Positions 8,852 to 18,234 of a stretch of 64,000 bases of DNA are shown here, one piece after another. Every line of letters starts with the position of its first letter. Position 1 is the first letter of the stretch. The stretch comes from Streptomyces sp. SAI-127 (GTDB taxonomy: Bacteria; Actinomycetota; Actinomycetes; Streptomycetales; Streptomycetaceae): contig NZ_JARXYJ010000001.1 of the NCBI RefSeq assembly GCF_029894425.1, positions 434,001 through 498,000 of the forward strand, in the 5' to 3' direction. Below the pieces are notes generated by a model. The model was given only the letters and a program-made list of their open reading frames with translations, was not told where the DNA came from and made no database searches. Made by a program: the position numbers and the translations under genes.

Positions 8852-9252
8852 TTCGACCACGAGTGCGGCCTGGACGAGTACGAGGTCCGCCGCTACATCG
8901 GCTGGTACCGCCACATCACCCTGTCCATGCTCGCCCACGCCGTCCTGACCGCACTCGCAGCACAAGCCCAGGGCGGCGGAGAGGCAAAGGGGCTGCAGAA
9001 AACGGATCAGCACCCGTCCCGCTCACCGTGGCAGAGACCCGGCGACTCCTGGACGCTCCCCTGCCCCGTCCACGAGCCGACCGCGATCCCGTCATCCACG
9101 CACTGAACTGGTCGGCCTGGAGAAGACACCACCAAGCCATCGCCCGCCGCTGCCCCTACCGAGAACACAGCTCAGGGCACCAACCGCTGCCGGACTATTG
9201 GCGCCCGGACGTGGGAGGAGTCGACCACGCAGCGGGACCAGTCCAGACGTGA
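8852..9252 (+). pseudogene. IS701-family transposase, C-terminal remnant with frameshift
   Basis: Bases 8852 onward translate as [24 protein letters not shown] followed by [11 protein letters not shown], the conserved C-terminal signature of IS701-family transposases. Near 8990-9005 the match jumps to another frame ([17 protein letters not shown], then [18 protein letters not shown]), which is the expected tail. The catalytic N-terminal two-thirds is missing. It is a dead fragment marking an old insertion or deletion downstream of the flavin reductase. The exact IS end was not found. Confidence 0.8.
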
Positions 9253-9503
9253 GCCTGCGTTCAGCTGGGCGAGCGGGACCTCGTGCAGTATTTGCCAGAC
9301 GCCGGCTTCGTTGGCGCAGCCCACCACTCGCCCCACTCATAGGGACCCTTGTACCTGAGCGGCCAGCGGCCCTGCTGACACGTTCCGACATGAGGATTAG
9401 AGGGGGCCGGAGACGCTGCACCAACATCTTCGCTGCGCGAGCCTCATGGTGAAACGATCAGTTAGCCAGTGGCGTTGTCAGTGGTGGGAGGCAGGATGAC
9501 GAC

Positions 9504-11585
9504 ATGACCACACCAGTTGCGCAGATCGTGGACGCCGCTGCCTACGCGCAGGCCGTCGAGGACGTCGTGGCGGCCGCGGCCGCCTACTACACGGACGGCA
9601 CTTCTCCGCTCGACGACGACGCCTACGACCAGTTGGTGCGCGGCATCGCCGTGTGGGAGGCCGCACACCCCGACCAGGTGCTGCCGCACTCCCCCACCGG
9701 CAAGGTCGCCGGCGGCGCGGTCGAGGGCGATGTGCCGCACACGGTGGCGATGCTGAGCCTCGACAACGTGTTCTCGCCCGAGCAGTTCACCGCGTGGACG
9801 GCCTCGCTGGCCCGCCGGATCGGGCACGAGGTGGAACGCTTCAGCGTGGAGGCCAAGCTCGACGGTCTCGCCGTCGCGGCCCGCTACGCCCAGGGGCGCC
9901 TGACCCGGCTGATCACCCGCGGCGACGGGATCGCCGGGGAGGACGTCTCGCACGCGATCGGCACCCTCGAAGGGCTGCCGGAGAAGCTGGACCAGCCGGT
10001 CACCGTGGAGGTGCGCGGCGAAGTCCTCATGACAACGGCCCAGTTCGAGCACGCCAACGAGGTGCGCACCGCGCACGGCGGGCAGCCGTTCGCCAACCCG
10101 CGCGGCGCGTCCGCGGGCACGCTGCGGGCCAAGGAGCGGGCGTACACGGTGCCGATGACGTTCTTCGGCTACGGCCTGCTGCCCCTGCCGGACACCGACG
10201 CCGAGCTCGCCGAACGGCTGGACGGGCTCGCCCACAGCGAGCTGATGACTCTGGCCGCCCGGCTGGGAGTGCACACCGCCGCCGCCACCGCGGTGCCGAC
10301 CGTCACGGCCACGACCGTGGACGAAGTCCTGGAGCGTGTGCGGGAGATCGCTGCACTCCGCGCCGCACTGCCCTTCGGGATCGACGGCATCGTCATCAAG
10401 GCCGACCTGGCCGCCGACCAGCGAGCCGCCGGTTCCGGATCGCGCGCGCCCCGCTGGGCGATCGCCTACAAGCTCCCGGCCGTGGAGAAGATCACCCGCC
10501 TGGTGGCGGTGGAGTGGAACGTGGGCCGCACCGGGATCATCGCCCCGCGCGGCGTCCTGGAGCCGGTGCAGATCGAGGGCGCCACCATCACCTACGCGAC
10601 GCTGCACAACCCGGCCGACATCACCCGCCGTGACCTTCGGCTGGGCGATCACGTCATGGTCCATCGCGCCGGCGATGTCATCCCGCGCATCGAAGCGCCG
10701 GTCGCCCACCTGCGCACCGGCGACGAACAGCCCATCGTGTTCCCCGAGATGTGCCCGAGGTGCGGCTCCGCCATCGACACCAGCCAGGAGCGGTGGCGGT
10801 GCGAGCAGGGCCGTAACTGCCATCTGGTGGCCTCCCTCTCCTACGCCGCCGGCCGCGACCAGCTCGACATCGAGGGCCTGGGCGCCACCCGCGTGGTCCA
10901 GCTCGTCGAGGCCGGCCTGGTCTCGGATCTGGCCGACCTGTTCGCCCTGACCCGTGAGCAGCTTCTGGCGCTGGAGAGGATGGGCGAGACGAGCACCGAC
11001 AACCTGCTCGCCGCCCTCGCCACGGCCCGGACCCGGCCGCTGTCGCGGGTGCTGTGCGCGCTCGGCGTACGCGGCACCGGCCGCTCCATGTCCCGCCGCA
11101 TCGCCCGCCACTTCGCCACCATGGACAACATCCGTGCCGCCGACGCCGAGGCCCTGCAACAGGTCGAGGGCATCGGCCCGGAGAAGGCCCCCTCCATCGT
11201 CGCCGAACTCGCCGAACTCACCGAGCTCATCGACAGACTCGCCGCGGCCGGGGTGAGCATGACCGAACCAGGCGCCACTCCCCCGCCCGCGGCAGACGAC
11301 AACCCGGCAGTCCCCGCCGACACCCCGGACGACCGGCCGCTCACGGGTATGACGGTCGTCGTCACCGGCTCGATGACCGGGCCCCTGGAAAACCTCAGCC
11401 GCAACCAGATGAACGAGCTCATCGAGCGGGCCGGCGGCAAGTCCTCCTCCAGCGTCTCGAAGAAGACCTCCCTCGTGGTCGCCGGTGAGGGCGCAGGCTC
11501 CAAGCGCGCCAAGGCGGAAACCCTCGGCATCCGCCTCGCCGCACCCGACGAATTCGCGCTGCTCGTCGCCGACTACCTGCCCTGA
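9504..11585 (+). CDS. ligA: NAD-dependent DNA ligase (LigA type)
   Basis: The 693-residue protein has the full bacterial LigA order. Domain Ia and the nucleotidyltransferase contain the adenylation motif AKLDG (K118), [11 protein letters not shown], and GEVLM. An OB-fold has [12 protein letters not shown] Cys4 zinc finger lies at C417, C420, C433 and C439. Four HhH motifs and a C-terminal BRCT domain (about 610-690) follow. It joins nicked DNA using NAD+. The sequence diverges from the housekeeping streptomycete ligase and sits among IS debris with no gat or replication neighbours, so it is probably a second, accessory copy. A purine-rich GGGAGGCAGGA lies upstream of the ATG. Confidence 0.93.
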   Translation: MTTPVAQIVDAAAYAQAVEDVVAAAAAYYTDGTSPLDDDAYDQLVRGIAVWEAAHPDQVLPHSPTGKVAGGAVEGDVPHTVAMLSLDNVFSPEQFTAWTASLARRIGHEVERFSVEAKLDGLAVAARYAQGRLTRLITRGDGIAGEDVSHAIGTLEGLPEKLDQPVTVEVRGEVLMTTAQFEHANEVRTAHGGQPFANPRGASAGTLRAKERAYTVPMTFFGYGLLPLPDTDAELAERLDGLAHSELMTLAARLGVHTAAATAVPTVTATTVDEVLERVREIAALRAALPFGIDGIVIKADLAADQRAAGSGSRAPRWAIAYKLPAVEKITRLVAVEWNVGRTGIIAPRGVLEPVQIEGATITYATLHNPADITRRDLRLGDHVMVHRAGDVIPRIEAPVAHLRTGDEQPIVFPEMCPRCGSAIDTSQERWRCEQGRNCHLVASLSYAAGRDQLDIEGLGATRVVQLVEAGLVSDLADLFALTREQLLALERMGETSTDNLLAALATARTRPLSRVLCALGVRGTGRSMSRRIARHFATMDNIRAADAEALQQVEGIGPEKAPSIVAELAELTELIDRLAAAGVSMTEPGATPPPAADDNPAVPADTPDDRPLTGMTVVVTGSMTGPLENLSRNQMNELIERAGGKSSSSVSKKTSLVVAGEGAGSKRAKAETLGIRLAAPDEFALLVADYLP

Positions 11586-11988
11586 TCACATCACCGCCGA
11601 CCGCCTGACCGCTGCGCCCAGCGGCACGGACCAGGGCAATGGAAGTCCTCCCAGAGCGGGGAGGCCGCCGACCACGCCGGGAAGCAGAAGCCCGTTCAGC
11701 GCGAGCGCGGCCTTTCCGCCAGGTGGGTTTCGGGCGCCCGTTCGGTGATGGCCGGGTCCTGGCTGATGGTGCGGCCGGGCAGTCCGACGGCCTGCAGCAG
11801 GCCGGTGAATGGAGTACTGGGGCGTATGGTCCAACCGCCCTTGTCGGCCACAAGGATCGGCAACGGCGCGGACGGGGCGTTGAGCCGGGAGATCAGTGCG
11901 GCCAGGGGCGAGTGGGGTGGGATCAGCCACGCCACCAGTGCCCACAGGCCCAGGCCGACTCCGACACTCAGCAGTACGAGGGCATCAT
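11586..11988 (-). pseudogene. TadC-like (type II secretion F family) membrane protein remnant
   Basis: Read on the minus strand from 11988, the frame gives NDALVLLSVGVGLGLWALVAWL, then a loop ending ITERAPETHLAE. Near 11715 the homology continues in a second frame as KAALALNGLLLPGVVGGLPALG plus a hydrophobic segment. This is the start and first membrane region of a Tad-type T2SSF protein. There is no proper start codon: CTG stands where ATG is expected, 4 bases after GGGAGG. With the frameshift and the missing second half it is a pseudogene. It directly follows a similar broken gene upstream, as tadB-tadC pairs do. Confidence 0.6.
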
Positions 11989-12444
11989 TCAGGTCGCCTC
12001 CCGAGGCATGGATGCGGCCGCCTCAGTTGCGTGGCCGACGGATTCGATCCCACTGGAGAACCGGTCCGGTTCCGCGATGCGGGCCATGCGGCGCGGCCAC
12101 GCGACCGTGAACAGCGCTCCGATCAGGGGCCAGGATTAGTTGCCCGGTAACGGAGTCGCAGGGGGTGAGGTAGGGGGGGTGAACAGGATCAGGGCACTCG
12201 CGAAGGTCAGGGTGGTGATCACCGGTACCGGCACGGTGGTATGAGTGCGGGCGCGGCTGGCCTCGACCCGGTGGTGCATCTCCACCTGGGAGCAGGCGGT
12301 GGCGTCGAGTTCACCCAGGAGCGGGGCCAACTGCCGGGCTAGGTCCTCGTTGGCCAGGATCAGCGCGGCGATCACCAGATCGGCGGTCGGCTCTTCAAGG
12401 TCGTCCGCCAGGTGCCGCTGGGGAGTGTCGTCAAAGTGCCCCGC
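11989..12444 (-). pseudogene. TadB-like (type II secretion F family) membrane protein remnant
   Basis: On the minus strand the frame reads DDTPQRHLADDLEEPTADLV, then ILANEDLARQLAPLLGELDA and the hallmark HHRVEASRARTHTTV followed by a membrane helix. An in-frame TAA at 12136-12138 interrupts it, after which the same frame continues with WPLIGALFTVAWPRRMARI and EPDRF, the usual tail. The N-terminal half is absent. Intact homologues form the inner-membrane platform of Tad/Flp-pilus-like secretion systems, which in streptomycetes occur on integrative and linear elements. It is inactive here. Confidence 0.6.
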
Positions 12445-12516
12445 TCACGTCAGAAGTGATGCGAGGGTGGCGGCTTCTGATAGCACCGGGCCGTGACCGC
12501 TCCGGAGCCAGCACCG

Positions 12517-13101
12517 ATGACTCTTTTACCTGGCAGTCGCCCGCCCGCTGCCCCGGCCCACACCCTGGAGCCCTCTTTGTCCCTACGAACAGGTATCAGC
12601 CGCCCGATATCCCTTCTACTGGCGCCCGCGTTCATGGCCGCGACGCTCACCGGATGCGCGCTGCTGGATCCCGCCGAGGACTGCGAGGGGACCGACCCCC
12701 GAGTGGAGGAGATGGCTGCGCTCGACATCCTGGACTCCCGGCCCGCCGAGGCCACCGTCGCCCGGGGCTTCGAGAAGGTCGACGCCGGCTGCTGGGCGGA
12801 CAGCGGCGATGTCATGGTGTACGCCGAGCGGACATACGCCTTTCCCGGCACACGGGCCGAAGCGGCTGGGCACTACCGGACGGCGACGCTACAAGGCGGA
12901 TGGAGCCCAGACCCTGAAGCGTCGCCTGACGATCTGTGCTTCGTCAGAGAGGCGATGAGCCTGCGGATCGTCTTCCTCACCGCCGAACTTCTCGCGGAGG
13001 ACGGCCATGGGAGCCGCCCGGACCTCACCACCGGTGCCGGTTATTCGATCAGGGTCGACTCGTACGTGAACAGCGGTATCGAGGCGGGCTGTTACCGGTA
13101 G
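12517..13101 (+). CDS. Putative secreted lipoprotein, function unknown
   Basis: The protein is about 194 residues with an N-terminal hydrophobic stretch ending in the lipobox LTGC, so it should be anchored outside the membrane. The mature part is acidic, with several Cys (ALLDPAEDCEGT, DAGCWAD, DDLCFVRE, AGCYR), suggesting disulphides. No family is recognised. The start is uncertain: ATG 12517 has GGAG 9 bases upstream, GTG 12493 would lengthen it, and TTG 12574 would give a more usual signal peptide and also has GGAG nearby. It sits between Tad and MFS remnants. Confidence 0.65.
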   Translation: MTLLPGSRPPAAPAHTLEPSLSLRTGISRPISLLLAPAFMAATLTGCALLDPAEDCEGTDPRVEEMAALDILDSRPAEATVARGFEKVDAGCWADSGDVMVYAERTYAFPGTRAEAAGHYRTATLQGGWSPDPEASPDDLCFVREAMSLRIVFLTAELLAEDGHGSRPDLTTGAGYSIRVDSYVNSGIEAGCYR

Positions 13102-13111
13102 TTCGCCCACC

Positions 13112-13744
13112 ATGAACCGCCGCACCCCAACTCGCAGCCCTGCCGACACCGCCGTCGGCAAGTCCGCCCCCAGGCACCGGCTGCAACCCGTCGCCGTCCT
13201 GACCCTCGGCTCGTTCGCCATGGGCACCGGCTCCTTCATCCTGGCTCAGATCGCCCACGGCTTGGACATCACCACCGGCGCCGCCGCCCACGATCACCGC
13301 ATTCGCCCTCGCCTACGGCCTGGCCGCCCCTTCCTCGCCGCCTCCACCAGCAGGCTGCCCCCGCAAGCCCCTCATGGCCTGCACCCTGACCCTGTTCATC
13401 CTGGCCAACCTCGCCATCGCAGCCCCCAACCTCGCCCTGCTCCTCACCGCCCCAACCGCCGCCGGCCTCGGTGCAGCCCTCGGCTTCCGCCGTTGCCGCC
13501 GCCCTGGCCGGGCTGCCCACCGCGGCCGCGCCATGTCCATCATCATCGGCGGCCTGACCCTCGGCACCGTCGTCGGCGTCCGCGTCGGAACCACCATCGG
13601 CCAGCACATCTCCTGGAAGGCCGGCCTCGTCTTCGTCGCCGCCGTTGACGTCACCGCACTGCTCGGGAACCTCGCGGTCCTGCCCGCCCAGCCCATCCCG
13701 CCGGCGGTTCCCCTGCAGCACTTCACGGTTCTCACCGATCGCCG
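13112..13744 (+). pseudogene. MFS transporter (arabinose-efflux type) pseudogene, N-terminal part
   Basis: The start reads normally (LQPVAVLTLGSFAMGTGSFI with the first membrane helix). The homology then shifts frame near 13290 (AFALAYGLAAPFLAAST) and again near 13350 (LMACTLTLFILANLAIAAP). A final shift near 13480 leads to MSIIIGGLTLGTVVGVRVGT followed by GQHISWKAGLVFV. These are the first helices of a DHA1-type exporter. Several frameshifts and loss of the C-terminal half make it non-functional. The junction at about 13745 is with a piece of an ISAzo13-type transposase. Confidence 0.75.
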
Positions 13745-13871
13745 TGTCGTGGCGCACTTTGCGCTGGACCACCAAGTCCCTGCGCAACTTCGCCGTGGAG
13801 CTGACGAGACAAGGGCATCCGGTCTCCGCTCCGACCGTCGGCCGACTGCTGAAGGGGCGGGGTCTCAGTGA
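13745..13871 (+). pseudogene. ISAzo13-family transposase fragment
   Basis: The short stretch translates as LRWTTKSLRNFAVELTRQGH followed by VSAPTVGRLLKGRGLS. This is the internal HTH-like segment of ISAzo13 (Rhodopirellula-type) transposases. The same segment occurs in the larger remnant at 26550-27240 (SPLRRTVKSTRTLPRELTRA). Nothing else of the element is seen. Confidence 0.65.
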
Positions 13872-13881
13872 GCCTCTTTCA

Positions 13882-14626
13882 TCATGAATAGTCGCAGGTC
13901 AGCAGGATGTGAATGGCTTGGACGATGCGGCTGATAGGTCGGGGCGAGCAGCGCGCTCTGCGCATGATGCGCCAGGACTTGAGCCGGGCGAAGGCGCGTT
14001 CGCCGGGGGCTCGTAGGCGGGCGTGGTCGCGGTTGAACTGCTGGTAGTGCTCAGGCTGTTCGCTGTGGTGGTAGTAGGGGGTGCGGACGGCGGTGCCGGC
14101 GCCCTGGTAGGCGCGGTCCGCCAGGACCAGGATGTGTCGGGTCGGGCATGCCTGGACGATGCCGTGGGCACGGGCGGAGGTCAGGTCGTGGGTGCGGCCC
14201 GGGGTGGGGCGGGAGAACCAGGGGCGGTGTGCCGTCAGTTGCAGCGATGACCTGGACGTTCATGCCGTGTTTCTTGTGCTTCTGCGAGTAGTGCGGCTCA
14301 TCCGCGTGGACTCGGTCGGTGGGAATCAGCGTTCCGTCAACGATGACGTGGTCGCCCTCACCGAGGCCGGTGAGGGCTTCGTGCAGGCCGGGAGCCCGGG
14401 AGGCCAGGACGTCCCGGGTCTCGTCGACGTAGCGCCAGGCAGCGCTCTCGGATATGCCGAAACCGGCGCCGAGCTGGGAGAACGTCTCGTTCTTACGCAA
14501 GTGGACCAGGGCGAGAAGAGCCTGCTCGAAGCAACCGAGCCTGCGCCAACGAGTCTTGCGTGTGCGACGGTGCTCGTGCAGCAGCCAGGCAACATGCTCG
14601 ACGAGCTCGCGGAGGACGTCCAGCAT
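13882..14626 (-). pseudogene. IS5-like (DDE_Tnp_4) transposase with one frameshift
   Basis: The N-terminal HTH (WRRLGCFEQALLALVHLRKN, then FSQLGAGFGISESAAWRYV) and first catalytic region (DHVIVDGTLIPTDRV, then KHKKHGMNVQVIAATDGTP) read from ATG 14626. At about 14221-14226 a C-run shifts the frame. The continuation (WFSRPTPGRTHDLTSARAHG, then LADRAYQGAG and GERAFARLKSWR) then runs to the TGA at 13882. The full DDE protein is present apart from this shift. The split lies inside the DDE domain, unlike known IS427 programmed frameshift sites, so mutation is more likely than recoding. IS ends were not found. Confidence 0.78.
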
Positions 14627-15069
14627 GGCTGGGCCGTCCTCCGTCCCTGGGATCGCGGAGCCCTCCCAGTGCCGACGTCTGGCGCCGCACCGAACAAGTG
14701 AGCGAGACCCTTGCACGCTTCACACTGATCGGACGTGCGACGCCGAGGTATGGCTGTACGACTCGGGCGCCTTCTCCGGACTCAGCGACCGCGACGGCCG
14801 GAGGATCGGGGGGACCTGTACGTCCGCGGGTTGCGCCAAGTTGGCCCCGCCTGTAACGAGACGGCGGGCGAAGGTGAGAGCAACGTCGAGGTCCCGGCGA
14901 ACCGGACATCGAATGGATTGAGCGGAGGAGAACGGGGCATAGCAACGTGGGGGTTTGCTCGGAGGAAAACGACGCGCGGGGGCTACGTGACGTTCTTCAG
15001 AGCGAGGCCACGTCAGGCAGGTTACGGCCGGGGGCCTGGAAGGATCGAACGGATCGGTGCGCGGAAGAC
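14627..15069. other. 443-base stretch without a supported gene
   Basis: The region lies between the divergent ends of the IS5-like transposase and the MazG-like gene. Open frames cross it but none has a family match, good start and codon bias together. It should contain the promoter of the MazG/PPDK-like operon. No clear palindrome was noted. Confidence 0.5.
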
Positions 15070-15396
15070 ATGGCCGAAGGAAAGCTGGTCCGGGACGGAA
15101 TCCCCGAGATCATCCGCGCATCCGGTGCACAGCCTGTCCTGTACACCGCCGGTCCCGCTGAGTACAGCGCGCGTCTGCGGGACAAGCTTCGCGAGGAAGT
15201 CGACGAATTCCTCGCGGCCGAGAACAGTCAACAGGCGCTGGAGGAACTTGCCGACGTCCTTGAGGTCCTCCGTGCCCTCAGCGGGGATCTGGGGGCGGAC
15301 TGGCACGTTGTCGAGTCGGTGCGCACAGCGAAGGCGGCAGAACGCGGGTCCTTCGACAGCCGCCTGGTCTGGCTGCGCAACGAGACGGCCGGTTGA
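15070..15396 (+). CDS. MazG-like NTP pyrophosphohydrolase-family protein (phosphoribosyl-ATP pyrophosphohydrolase-like)
   Basis: The 108-residue protein starts MAEGKLVRDGIPEIIRASG, matching the KLVRDKIPEII N-terminus of a small all-alpha pyrophosphohydrolase family. The metal-binding ExxE...ExxD pattern is present (E43/E46 and E59/D62, in REEVDEFL and LEELADVLEVL). Relatives hydrolyse nucleoside triphosphates to monophosphates or act in nucleotide sanitation. It is the first gene of a run with a PPDK-like protein, an unknown, a HIT protein and a NUDIX hydrolase, all linked by nucleotide or phosphoryl chemistry. The ribosome site is weak; a longer N-terminus from GTG 14947 lacks family support. 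Confidence 0.8.
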   Translation: MAEGKLVRDGIPEIIRASGAQPVLYTAGPAEYSARLRDKLREEVDEFLAAENSQQALEELADVLEVLRALSGDLGADWHVVESVRTAKAAERGSFDSRLVWLRNETAG

Positions 15397-15450
15397 CACT
15401 GCCACGCGGCGCCCCGACGTAGCCAAGCCCTAGCACACGGGGAGGCCGTG

Positions 15451-18195
15451 ATGAGTAGTCTACGGATACGCGCTTGGGGCGAGCCCGACCCGGCCGGAAC
15501 AGCGCGCACCCACTGGTCCCTCGACGCCCTGGCCCACCGTGGCTTGCCAACCGTGCCGGGTTTTGGGATCGAGCTTTCGCCCGATCCGAACGGTGCCCGC
15601 ACAGTGGGCGACCTGTCCGAGGCGTTGAGGCGTATCCCTGAGGTGATGCACGTGCTCGCCCCGGGCATGGCGGAGGGTCAGCCGCCGACCGTCCGGGCCA
15701 CTGTCAGCTGCCTTACATCTTTGCCAGGCGCCGGTCCGATGCACGACACGCGGCTGCTCGGCCCGATCCACGTATTACTGACGGGGGGCGAACAGCGCGG
15801 TACGGACGGAGCGTTGTATCTAAAGCGCTTCGTGGAGCAATTCGCGGTCCAGGTTTGCGAGGTTCCCCAGCAGATCTTCGTGAAAACCGAGTTGAAAGCG
15901 TTGTCCGACGCTGGGGTCACACGCGACCGATATCTGTCCGCAACCGCACTGGGACGACTCACATACCGCTTTCTCGACCTGTACGAGAAGAGCACGGGCA
16001 CACGATTTCCCGGTCTTCCCGTCGATCAACTCGCCGTGACCCTCGAGCGGCTGAGCGGCGCCCCGACTCGAACGGGAGCAGAGGAGCAGCGAGCCGTGTC
16101 GTTAGCCGTCCGTCACGTTGTCGACCTCAACACCCCTGGCTTCTGGGGAAGCATCGCGGTGCATTCCTGCGACCCGCGCACCGGCACTCCCACCTTTCAC
16201 TGCGCGTACGCTCCCGGCAGCAGTCTCGACGATCTCCTGGGCGGTGGTGCGGAGGAAGTGCTCGACGCGCGGGAGCTGGAGAGGTCCCATCCGGACCTCG
16301 CCGTGCAAGCCCGGGATCTGTGGTCGCGCGCCAGCACCGGCGACTCCTGTGGTCCGGGGCAAGCCGAGCAGCTGGAGGGTGTGGTGGTCTCCGGTGCGGT
16401 TCTGCTCTGCGGCCGCACCGTTCTTGACCTGACCACGGACGCGTTGGTCACGGCTGCGAACGCGGCCACAGTAGGCAGCGCCGACTGGCTGGCCCTTCTG
16501 GATCGCATGGAACCCGCCCGAATGAGGCGGTTGTTCCATCCGTACTTTGCCAACTCCCAGCCCGACGCCTTGTCCGGGCAGCCCCTGGCCGCCGGAACCG
16601 CCGGGGCGGCGGGAGTGTGCACGGGCGTGGTTTGTCTCGACTCCGCTCATGTGGCACAGGCCCTCCGGCAGAATCTGCCCGCAATCTTCGTCGCGGAGTC
16701 ACCACTGCCCGAACACATGCCGAACGTACTCCAGGCAACCGGACTCGTATATGGAACCGGCGGCCTGACGTCTCATGTCGCGGTCATAGCGCGCGGTGCC
16801 GGCAAGCCTTGTGTCATGGGCGTGTCCTCCCTGCGAGTGCCGCAGGAACGAGACGTGTGCTTCCTAGGGGGAGAAAAGGTCGCCGTCGGAGGCTGGTTGA
16901 GCGTCGACGGCGACAAAGGCGTCCTGTACAAGGGCCGCCGTGTCACGGTTTCGCCGACAGTCGAAACGCACGGCCCGGTCGCCACGCTGCTGCAACACTG
17001 CGACGACCGGGCTCAGGTCCGGATCTACGCCAACGCGGACACTGCCGACGAGGCCGCCACAGCCTTCGGGCACGGCGCCAGAGGCATCGGGCTCTGCCGA
17101 CTGGAGCACTTGATGGTCAGGCCGAGCCTCCACGCGCTGCTCCAGGAAACCCTCGTGCTTACCCTGGCCACGAGTGAGTTGTCCCGAGAGGAAGCCGTTG
17201 CCCGCGCTCAACTGAACCGCTGGGGACGCAGCACCGGGGCAGTGGCATCGTACGAGGAGACGATCCGCAACTCGGTCCGGAGCCCATCATATGTGCGCTA
17301 CAAGGAATGTCTGGACGCGCTGAGGCAACTATTGGCGGACGAACTCACCGCCCTGCTGAGGTCCGCGGACGGACGGACAGTGGTCGTCCGGCTGCTTGAC
17401 GCGCCGCTGTCGGAATTCCTGCCGCAGGAGGAGGTCCTGAGGGAGAGGATGGGGTCACTTCTGACGGAAACCCAGATCAGGGCTGCCTCCAGAAGGGCCC
17501 ACCTAGCGGACTCGTCGCTGGGACTGCGTGGTGCACGCCTGTGCCTGACGGCGCCCGAACTGGCCGCGATGCAGGTCAAGGCCCTCTTCATTGCCGCGTT
17601 GCGGGCGAGCGAGGCGTCGAATGAGGTGAATCTCGGCGTGCTGGTGCCCATGGTGAGCGCGCCTGAGGAACTCCGCGTCATCCGAACCATGGTGAACGAG
17701 GTCGCCACCGAGCTCTCTGTGGCGCAGTCCGGGGTACGCCATCGTTTCGGATCCATGGTGGAAACTCCGCGTGCCGCCCTCGTGGCCGGTGAACTGGCCC
17801 GTGAATGCGACTTCTTGTCCTTCGGTACCAACGACCTGGCTCAGGCGACCTGGGCGAGCTCCCGAGAATTGGCCGAATCGACCTTCCTGGCGCATCCGGC
17901 CTACCGGCAGATGTCGGCAACACCCTTCCAGGAATTCGACGCCCAGGGCGTGGGTCGATTGATGTCAGTGGCCCTGGCCGAGGCGCGCGCGGTCAAACCG
18001 GGAATGACCGTGGGCATCTGTGGTGAGCAGGGCAGCCGGCCGGACATCCTGGAGTTCTCCGCCCGATTGCGGATCGACTACGTCAGCTGCCCATCCCCCG
18101 CCGTGCCGAGTGCACGCCTGATAGCTGGCCGTCTGGGCCCTGTACACGGTCGGGAAGCGTCGCTGCGGACAGGCGGCGACAGCGGCCGTCCGTGA
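15451..18195 (+). CDS. Pyruvate-phosphate-dikinase-like PEP-utilising protein with degenerate ATP-grasp domain
   Basis: The 914-residue protein follows PPDK along its whole length. Residues 1-340 match the ATP-binding region but have lost its signatures: the usual VRSGA...PGMMDT stretch reads VRATVSCLTSLPGAGPMHDT, and the conserved QDxEF and LQxR residues near its end are missing. The phosphohistidine swivel is intact (GGLTSHVAVIARGAGKPCVMG, His442). The PEP-binding TIM barrel (about 520-885) keeps GIGLCR, SMVETPRAALVAGE, FLSFGTNDLAQATW and GICGEQGS with the acid/base Cys857. It should bind PEP/pyruvate and carry phosphate on His442, but may not bind ATP alone. ATG 15451 follows GGAGG by 5 bases. 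Two TTA codons (residues 109 and 218) suggest bldA dependence. Confidence 0.85.
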   Translation: MSSLRIRAWGEPDPAGTARTHWSLDALAHRGLPTVPGFGIELSPDPNGARTVGDLSEALRRIPEVMHVLAPGMAEGQPPTVRATVSCLTSLPGAGPMHDTRLLGPIHVLLTGGEQRGTDGALYLKRFVEQFAVQVCEVPQQIFVKTELKALSDAGVTRDRYLSATALGRLTYRFLDLYEKSTGTRFPGLPVDQLAVTLERLSGAPTRTGAEEQRAVSLAVRHVVDLNTPGFWGSIAVHSCDPRTGTPTFHCAYAPGSSLDDLLGGGAEEVLDARELERSHPDLAVQARDLWSRASTGDSCGPGQAEQLEGVVVSGAVLLCGRTVLDLTTDALVTAANAATVGSADWLALLDRMEPARMRRLFHPYFANSQPDALSGQPLAAGTAGAAGVCTGVVCLDSAHVAQALRQNLPAIFVAESPLPEHMPNVLQATGLVYGTGGLTSHVAVIARGAGKPCVMGVSSLRVPQERDVCFLGGEKVAVGGWLSVDGDKGVLYKGRRVTVSPTVETHGPVATLLQHCDDRAQVRIYANADTADEAATAFGHGARGIGLCRLEHLMVRPSLHALLQETLVLTLATSELSREEAVARAQLNRWGRSTGAVASYEETIRNSVRSPSYVRYKECLDALRQLLADELTALLRSADGRTVVVRLLDAPLSEFLPQEEVLRERMGSLLTETQIRAASRRAHLADSSLGLRGARLCLTAPELAAMQVKALFIAALRASEASNEVNLGVLVPMVSAPEELRVIRTMVNEVATELSVAQSGVRHRFGSMVETPRAALVAGELARECDFLSFGTNDLAQATWASSRELAESTFLAHPAYRQMSATPFQEFDAQGVGRLMSVALAEARAVKPGMTVGICGEQGSRPDILEFSARLRIDYVSCPSPAVPSARLIAGRLGPVHGREASLRTGGDSGRP

Positions 18196-18234
18196 GGCTC
18201 TGCGTGGCAGGCCGGGACGAACGGGAGGACGACG

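Noticed and set aside
9462..11159. 565-residue minus-strand frame opposite the DNA ligase
   Set aside because: It is the antisense shadow of ligA; the ligase has every expected motif while this frame has none.
13882..14626. Programmed frameshift in the IS5-like transposase
   Set aside because: The shift lies inside the DDE domain rather than at the usual orfA/orfB border, and no slippery site plus pseudoknot is obvious; decay is simpler.
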